From Aplectana chamaeleonis (lineage: Eukaryota > Nematoda > Chromadorea > Rhabditida > Cosmocercidae), in the NCBI GenBank assembly GCA_029168955.1, contig JAPDOI010001440.1, forward strand, positions 116,115 to 180,114: DNA of 64,000 nt. Reading direction: 5' to 3'. Positions 58,182 through 64,000 of the stretch are shown here, one piece after another. Both the position numbers and the translations under genes were made by a program. The notes below the pieces were generated by a model that saw only the letters and a program-made list of their open reading frames with translations, did not search any database and was not told the DNA's origin. Each line of letters begins with the position of its first letter. Position 1 is the stretch's first letter.

Positions 58182-58529
58182 ACACCTTGCGCTGCCGACT
58201 ACCGATTCAATGACTCCGTCTATCCCGACATCGCAGTCAATACTATGCAACACGTTGAACTCCCTGCGAGTAGTTATTAAAAACAGAAGGTTCAGAATCG
58301 TCGACGTCTTGTGTTCGATGGCTATGCGACATTCACTACATAACAGCACCACTCCTCCTCAGAAGTGATAATCACTACACTACAGCACCGCTTATTGTAT
58401 ACAATACTGCTGTTCCAAAGACTCGATTTATGTTTCCACAACACTCATCGTTACGTTCAGCTAGTAATCTATGAGAGAAGAAATAGAAAAATCTGAGAAC
58501 TTTCAAAAGAAGACTAATAGGCCCAAAAA

Positions 58530-58601
58530 GGTCCTGGCCGGGATCGAACCGGCGACCTTCTGCGTGTAAAGCAGACGTGATAACCACTACACCACAGGAC
58601 C
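58530..58601 (-). tRNA. tRNA-Val (TAC)
   Basis: Canonical TAC body; T5; next copy at 418. Confidence 0.9.
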
Positions 58602-58947
58602 ACACCTTGCGCTGCCGACTACCGATTCAATGACTCCGTCTATCCCGACATCGCAGTCAATACTATGCAACACGTTGAACTCCCTGCAAGTAGTTATTAA
58701 AAACAGAAGGTTCAGAATCGTCGACGTCTTGTGTTCGATGGCTATGCGACATTCACTACATAACAGCACCACTCCTCCTCAGAAGTGATAATCACTACAC
58801 TACAGCACCGCTTATTGTATACAATACTGCTGTTCCAAAGACTCGATTTATGTTTCCACAACACTCATCGTTACGTTCAGCTAGTAATCTATGAGAGAAG
58901 AAATAGAAAAATCTGAGAACTTTCAAAAGAAGACTAATAGGCCCAAA

Positions 58948-59019
58948 GGTCCTGGCCGGGATCGAACCGGCGACCTTCTGCGTGTAAAGCAGACGTGATA
59001 ACCACTACACCACAGGACC
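58948..59019 (-). tRNA. tRNA-Val (TAC), weak terminator
   Basis: Canonical TAC body; T3 only; next copy at 421. Confidence 0.88.
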
Positions 59020-59368
59020 ACACCTTGCGCTGCCGACTACCGATTCAATGACTCCGTCTATCCCGACATCGCAGTCAATACTATGCAACACGTAGAACTC
59101 CTTGCAAGTAGTTATTAAAAAACAGAAGGTTCAGAATCGTCGACGTCTTGTGTTTGATGGCTCTGCGACATTCACTACATCACAGCACCACTCCTCCTCA
59201 GAAGTGATAATCACTACACTACAGCACCGCTTATTGTATACAATACTGCTGTTCCAAAGACTCGATTTATGTTTCCACAACACTCATCGTTACGTTCAGC
59301 TAGTAATCTATGAGAGAAGAAATAGAAAAATCTGAGAACTTTCAAAAGAAGACTAATAGGCCCAAAAA

Positions 59369-59440
59369 GGTCCTGGCCGGGATCGAACCGGCGACCTTCT
59401 GCGTGTAAAGCAGACGTGATAACCACTACACCACAGGACC
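59369..59440 (-). tRNA. tRNA-Val (TAC)
   Basis: Canonical TAC body; T5; next copy at 421. Confidence 0.9.
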
Positions 59441-59789
59441 ACACCTTGCGCTGCCGACTACCGATTCAATGACTCCGTCTATCCCGACATCGCAGTCAAT
59501 ACTATGCAACACGTTGAACTCCCTGCAAGTAGTTATTAAAAAACAGAAGGCTCAGAATCGTCGACGTCTTGTGTTCGATGGCTATGCGACATTCACTACA
59601 TAACAGCACTACTCCTCCTCAGAAGTGATAATCACTACACTACAGCACCGCTTATTGTATACAATACTGCTGTTCCAAAGACTCGATTTATGTTTCCACA
59701 ACACTCATCGTTACGTTGAGCTAGTAATCTATGAGAGAAGAAATAGAAAAATCTGAGAACTTTCAAAAGAAGACTAATAGGCCCAAAAA

Positions 59790-59861
59790 GGTCCTGGCCG
59801 GGATCGAACCGGCGACCTTCTGCGTGTAAAGCAGACGTGATAACCACTACACCACAGGACC
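59790..59861 (-). tRNA. tRNA-Val (TAC)
   Basis: Canonical TAC body; T5; short gap (350) to the next copy. Confidence 0.9.
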
Positions 59862-60139
59862 ACACCTTGCGCTGCCGACTACCGATTCAATGACTCCGTC
59901 TATCCCGACATCGCAGTCAATACTATGCAACACGTTGAACTCCCTGCGAGCAGCACTACTCCTCCTCAGAAGTGATAATCACTACACTACAGCACCGCTT
60001 ATTGTATACAATACTGCTGTTCCAAAGACTCGATTTATGTTTCCACAACACTCATCGTTACGTTGAGCTAGTAATCTATGAGAGGAGAAGAATTGAAAAA
60101 ACTGAGAACGGTCAAAAGAAGACTAATAGGCCCAAAAAA

Positions 60140-60211
60140 GGTCCTGACCGGGATCGAACCGGCGACCTTCTGCGTGTAAAGCAGACGTGATAACCACTAC
60201 ACCACAGGACC
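60140..60211 (-). tRNA. tRNA-Val (TAC), U65 variant
   Basis: U65 wobble; T6; next copy at 423. Confidence 0.88.
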
Positions 60212-60562
60212 ACACCTTGCGCTGCCGACTACCGATTCAATGACTCCGTCTATCCCGACATCGCAGTCAATACTATGCAACACGTTGAACTCCCTGCAAG
60301 TAGTTATTAAAAACAGAAGGTTCGGAATCGTCGACGTCTTGTGTTCGATGGCTATGCGACATTCACTACATCACAGCTCCACTCCTCCTTGGAAGTGATA
60401 ATCACTACACTACAGCACCGCTTATTGTATACAATACTGCTGTTCCAAAGACTCGATTTATGTTTCCACAACACTCATCGTTACGTTGAGCTAGTAATCT
60501 ATGAGAGGAGAAGAATTGAAAAAACTGAGAAAATGTCAAAAGGAGAATAATAGGCCCAAAAA

Positions 60563-60634
60563 GGTCCTGGCCGGGATCGAACCGGCGACCTTCTGCGTGT
60601 AAAGCAGACGTGATAACCACTACACCACAGGACC
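60563..60634 (-). tRNA. tRNA-Val (TAC)
   Basis: Canonical TAC body; T5; next copy at 422. Confidence 0.9.
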
Positions 60635-60984
60635 ACACCTTGCGCTGCCGACTACCGATTCAATGACTCCGTCTATCCCGACATCGCAGTCAATACTATG
60701 CAACACGTTGAACTCCCTGCGAGTAGTTATTAAAAACAGAAGGTTCAGAATCGTCGACGTCTTGTGTTCGATGGCTATGCGACATTCACTACATCACAGC
60801 ACTACTCCTCCTCAGAAGTGATAATCACTACACTACAGCACCGCTTATTGTATACAATACTGCTGTTCCAAAGACTCGATTTATGTTTCCAAAACGCGCA
60901 TCGCTATGTTGAGCTAGTAATCTATGAGAGGAGAAATAGAAAAAAACTGAGAAAATGTCAAAAGGAGAATAATAGGCCCAAAAA

Positions 60985-61056
60985 GGTCCTGGCCGGGATC
61001 GAACCGGCGACCTTCTGCGTGTAAAGCAGACGTGATAACCACTACACCACAGGACC
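60985..61056 (-). tRNA. tRNA-Val (TAC)
   Basis: Canonical TAC body; T5; next copy at 426. Confidence 0.9.
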
Positions 61057-61410
61057 ACACCTTGCGCTGCCGAATACCGATTCAATGACTCCGTCTATCC
61101 CGACATCGCAGTCAATACTATGCAACACGTTGAACTCCCTGCGAGTAGTTATTAAAAAAACAGAAGGTTCAGAATCGTCGACGTCTTGTGTTCGATGGCT
61201 ATGCGACATTCACTACATCACAGCACTACTCCTCCTCAGAAGTGATAATCACTACACTACAGCACCGCTTATTGTATACAATACTGCTGTTCCAAAGACT
61301 CGATTTATGTTTCCACAACACTCATCGTTACGTTGAGCTAGTAATCTATGAGAGGAGAAGAATTGAAAAAACTGAGAAAATGTCAAAAGAAGACTAATAG
61401 GCCCAAAAAA

Positions 61411-61482
61411 GGTCCTGACCGGGATCGAACCGGCGACCTTCTGCGTGTAAAGCAGACGTGATAACCACTACACCACAGGATC
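61411..61482 (-). tRNA. tRNA-Val (TAC), acceptor mismatch
   Basis: Base 2 is A (A2-C71 mismatch) and base 65 is U; T6. Confidence 0.78.
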
Positions 61483-61830
61483 ACCCCTTGCGCTGCCGAC
61501 TACCGATTCAATGACTCCGTCTATCCCGACATCGTAGTGAATACTATGCAACACGTTGAACTCCTTGCAAGTAGTTATTAAAAAACAGAAGGTTCAGAAT
61601 CGTCGACGTCTTGTGTTCGATGGCTATGCGACATTCACTACATCACAGCTCCACTCCTCCTTGGAAGTGATAATCACTACACTACAGCACCGCTTATTGT
61701 ATACAATACTGCTGTTCCAAAGACTCGATTTATGTTTCCACAACACTCATCGTTACGTTGAGCTAGTAATCTATGAGAGGAGAATTGAAAAAACTGAGTA
61801 CGGTCAAAAGAAGACTAATAGGCTCAAAAA

Positions 61831-61902
61831 GGTCCTGGCCGGGATCGAACCGGCGACCTTCTGCGTGTAAAGCAGACGTGATAACCACTACACCACAGGA
61901 CC
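61831..61902 (-). tRNA. tRNA-Val (TAC)
   Basis: Canonical TAC body; T5. The spacer upstream (61,903 to about 62,083) is CAC-type. Confidence 0.9.
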
Positions 61903-62255
61903 ACACCATGCGCTGCCGACTACCGATTCAATGACTCCGTCTATCCCAACATCACACTCAATACTATGCAACACGTAGAACTCCTTGCAAGCAGTTATTA
62001 AAAAAACAGAAGGTTCGGAATCATTGACGTCTTGTGTTCGATGCATATGCGACTATCACTACATCACAGCACCACTATTCCTCAGAAGTGATAATCACTA
62101 CACTACAGCACCGCTTATTGTATACAATACTGCTGTTCCAAAGACTCGATTTATGTTTCCACAACACTCATCGTTACGTTGAGCTAGTAATCTATGAGAG
62201 GAGAAGAATTGAAAAAACTGAGAACGGTCAAAAGAAGACTAATAGGCCCAAAAAA

Positions 62256-62327
62256 GGTCCTGACCGGGATCGAACCGGCGACCTTCTGCGTGTAAAGCAG
62301 ACGTGATAACCACTACACCACAGGACC
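62256..62327 (-). tRNA. tRNA-Val (TAC), U65 variant
   Basis: U65 wobble; T6; next copy at 423. Confidence 0.88.
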
Positions 62328-62678
62328 ACACCTTGCGCTGCCGACTACCGATTCAATGACTCCGTCTATCCCGACATCGCAGTCAATACTATGCAACACG
62401 TTGAACTCCCTGCGAGTAGTTATTAAAAAAACAGAAGGTTCAGAATCGTCGACGTCTTGTGTTCGATGGCTATGCGACATTCACTACATCACAGCACCAC
62501 TCCTCCTTGGAAGTGATAATCACTACACTACAGCACCGCTTATTGTATACAATACTGCTGTTCCAAAGACTCGATTTATGTTTCCACAACACTCATCGTT
62601 ACGTTGAGCTAGTAATCTATGAGAGGAGAAATAGAAAAAACTGAGAAAATGTCAAAAGGAGAATAATAGGCCCAAAAA

Positions 62679-62750
62679 GGTCCTGGCCGGGATCGAACCG
62701 GCGACCTTCTGCGTGTAAAGCAGACGTGATAACCACTACACCACAGGACC
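62679..62750 (-). tRNA. tRNA-Val (TAC)
   Basis: Canonical TAC body; T5; next copy at 424. Confidence 0.9.
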
Positions 62751-63102
62751 ACACCTTGCGCTGCCGACTACCGATTCAATGACTCCGTCTATCCCGACAT
62801 CGCAGTCAATACTATGCAACACGTTGAACTCCTTGCAAGTAGTTATTAAAAAAACAGAAGGTTCGGAATCGTCGTCGTCTTGTGTTCGATGGCTATGCGA
62901 CATTCACTACATCACAGCACTACTCCTCCTCAGAAGTGATAATCACTACACTACAGCACCGCTTATTGTATACAATACTGCTGTTCCAAAGACTCGATTT
63001 ATGTTTCCAAAACGCGCATCGCTATGTTGAGCTAGTAATCTATGAGAGGAGAAATAGAAAAAAACTGAGAAAATGTCAAAAGGAGAATAATAGGCCCAAA
63101 AA

Positions 63103-63174
63103 GGTCCTGGCCGGGATCGAACCGGCGACCTTCTGCGTGTAAAGCAGACGTGATAACCACTACACCACAGGACC
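63103..63174 (-). tRNA. tRNA-Val (TAC)
   Basis: Canonical TAC body; T5; short gap (349) to the next copy. Confidence 0.9.
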
Positions 63175-63451
63175 ACACCTTGCGCTGCCGACTACCGATT
63201 CAATGACTCCGTCTATCCCGACATCGCAGTCAATACTATGCAACACGTTGAACTCCCTGCGAGCAGCACTACTCCTCCTCAGAAGTGATAATCACTACAC
63301 TACAGCACCGCTTATTGTATACAATACTGCTGTTCCAAAGACTCGATTTATGTTTCCAAAACGCGCATCGCTATGTTGAGCTAGTAATCTATGAGAGGAG
63401 AAGAATTGAAAAAACTGAGTACGGTCAAAAGAAGACTAATAGGCCCAAAAA

Positions 63452-63523
63452 GGTCCTGGCCGGGATCGAACCGGCGACCTTCTGCGTGTAAAGCAGACGT
63501 GATGACCACTACACCACAGGACC
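63452..63523 (-). tRNA. tRNA-Val (TAC), D-loop variant
   Basis: One D-loop T after GG is C; stems intact; T5. Confidence 0.86.
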
Positions 63524-63874
63524 ACACCATGCGCTGCCGACTACCGATTCAATGACTCCGTCTATCCCGACATCGCAGTCAATACTATGCAACACGTTGA
63601 ACTCCCTGCGAGTAGTTATTAAAAACAGAAGGTTCGGAATCGTCGACGTCTTGTGTTCGATGGCTATGCGACATTCACTACATCACAGCACTACTCCTCC
63701 TCAGAAGTGATAATCACTACACTACAGCACCGCTTATTGTATACAATACTGCTGTTCCAAAGACTCGATTTATGTTTCCAAAACGCGCATCGCTATGTTG
63801 AGCTAGTAATCTATGAGAGGAGAAATAGAAAAAAAACTGAGAAAATGTCAAAAGGAGAATAATAGGCCCAAAAA

Positions 63875-63946
63875 GGTCCTGGCCGGGATCGAACCGGCGA
63901 CCTTCTGCGTGTAAAGCAGACGTGATAACCACTACACCACAGGACC
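63875..63946 (-). tRNA. tRNA-Val (TAC), last in window
   Basis: Canonical TAC body; T5. The upstream spacer is cut by the window end at 64,000, so the array continues. Confidence 0.9.
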
Positions 63947-64000
63947 ACACCTTGCGCTGCCGACTACCGATTCAATGACTCCGTCTATCCCGACATCGCA

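Larger units (their letters stand above)
24245..64000 (-). repeat. Tandem array of ~425-bp tRNA-Val units, 95 tRNA copies
   Basis: Units run head to tail with one minus-strand tRNA each. Spacing is 422-428 bases in the left block and 418-426 in the right block, except for six short gaps of 347-350 bases. Each unit comprises a 72-nt tRNA, a 3' flank with an A-rich plus-strand tract, a conserved middle containing the 14-bp palindrome TATTGTATACAATA, and an upstream part ending 'ttgcgctgccgac'. The array continues past base 64,000. Differences between units (SNPs, A-run lengths, deletions) show that they are real separate copies and not one collapsed or duplicated read. Confidence 0.95.
44339..64000 (-). 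repeat. TAC block of the array (48 tRNAs)
   Basis: Units share 'gactaccgattcaatg', 'cccgacatcgcagtc', 'acgttgaactcc' and a 3' flank 'ccaaagactcgatttatg'. Three 3'-flank subtypes are visible: 'gagaactttcaaaagaag', 'gagaacggtcaaaagaag' and 'gagaaaatgtcaaaaggag'. The block is more variable than the CAC block and holds all six short units. Confidence 0.9.

Noticed and set aside
44556..63862. Many plus-strand open frames of 60-123 codons repeated across the TAC block
   Set aside because: They read through spacer and the antisense of the tRNA, and they shift whenever the A run in the spacer changes length. Their similarity to one another only reflects the tandem repeat.
45995..63950. Minus-strand open frames of about 76 codons beginning with the residues MWSCG
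   Set aside because: The first third is the tRNA gene itself translated in frame; this is a well-known kind of spurious protein prediction.
24245..64000. Array as an assembly artefact made of one repeated unit
   Set aside because: Units differ by SNPs, deletions, A-run lengths and tRNA lesions in a patterned way (two blocks, three subtypes), which an artefact would not produce; exact copy number still needs long reads.
24245..64000. tRNA-derived SINE family
   Set aside because: Copies are in strict head-to-tail phase with conserved spacers and lack a tail or target duplications between units.

Overview
The window looks like nuclear DNA of a clade V (strongylid, hookworm-like) nematode. The evidence is a decayed RTE-type non-LTR retrotransposon, a Penelope-like GIY-YIG remnant, a hAT-type element built on 'ggcaaacggcaa' repeats, and several TTAA-flanked or foldback miniature DNA elements, with no intact protein-coding gene. 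The species assignment is inference; no spliced-leader, rRNA or telomere marker was seen to settle it.

Bases 1-24,244 are accessory, transposon-derived DNA. Main landmarks are: a three-copy TATA-containing module on the minus strand (374-614, 11,475-11,572, 21,239-21,342); a foldback element (2,326-2,855); four copies of a TTAA-end repeat (from 1,528; to 5,916; from 14,497; and 16,108-19,578, split by the RTE); a 2.3-kb hAT-like element with a perfect 8-bp target duplication (8,258-10,580); further inverted-repeat elements (11,949-13,273; 13,917-14,500; 15,096-15,561; 19,918-20,357; 20,395-20,864; 20,886-21,589); a Penelope-like fragment (15,743-16,095); a full-length but dead RTE (16,260-19,540); and three stretches of tandem minisatellite (21,596-22,230; 22,925-23,214; 23,215-23,983).

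Bases 24,245-64,000 are one head-to-tail tandem array of a ~425-bp unit, running off the right end of the window. Each unit carries one 72-nt minus-strand tRNA-Val gene with internal A and B boxes and usually a T-run terminator. There are 95 tRNA copies: 47 in a left block with anticodon CAC (24,490-44,103; one copy mutated to CGC) and 48 in a right block with anticodon TAC (44,456-63,946; one copy mutated to TTC). The spacer changes haplotype together with the anticodon. A TAC-type half-spacer at the extreme left edge and CAC-type half-spacers inside the TAC block point to unequal exchange or gene conversion between the two isoacceptor arrays. Nearly every copy has T instead of the usual A at the discriminator position, so how many genes make functional tRNA is open.

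No protein-coding gene is called. Open reading frames in the array are artefacts of reading through tRNA and spacer; those on the left are short, unsupported or transposon remnants.
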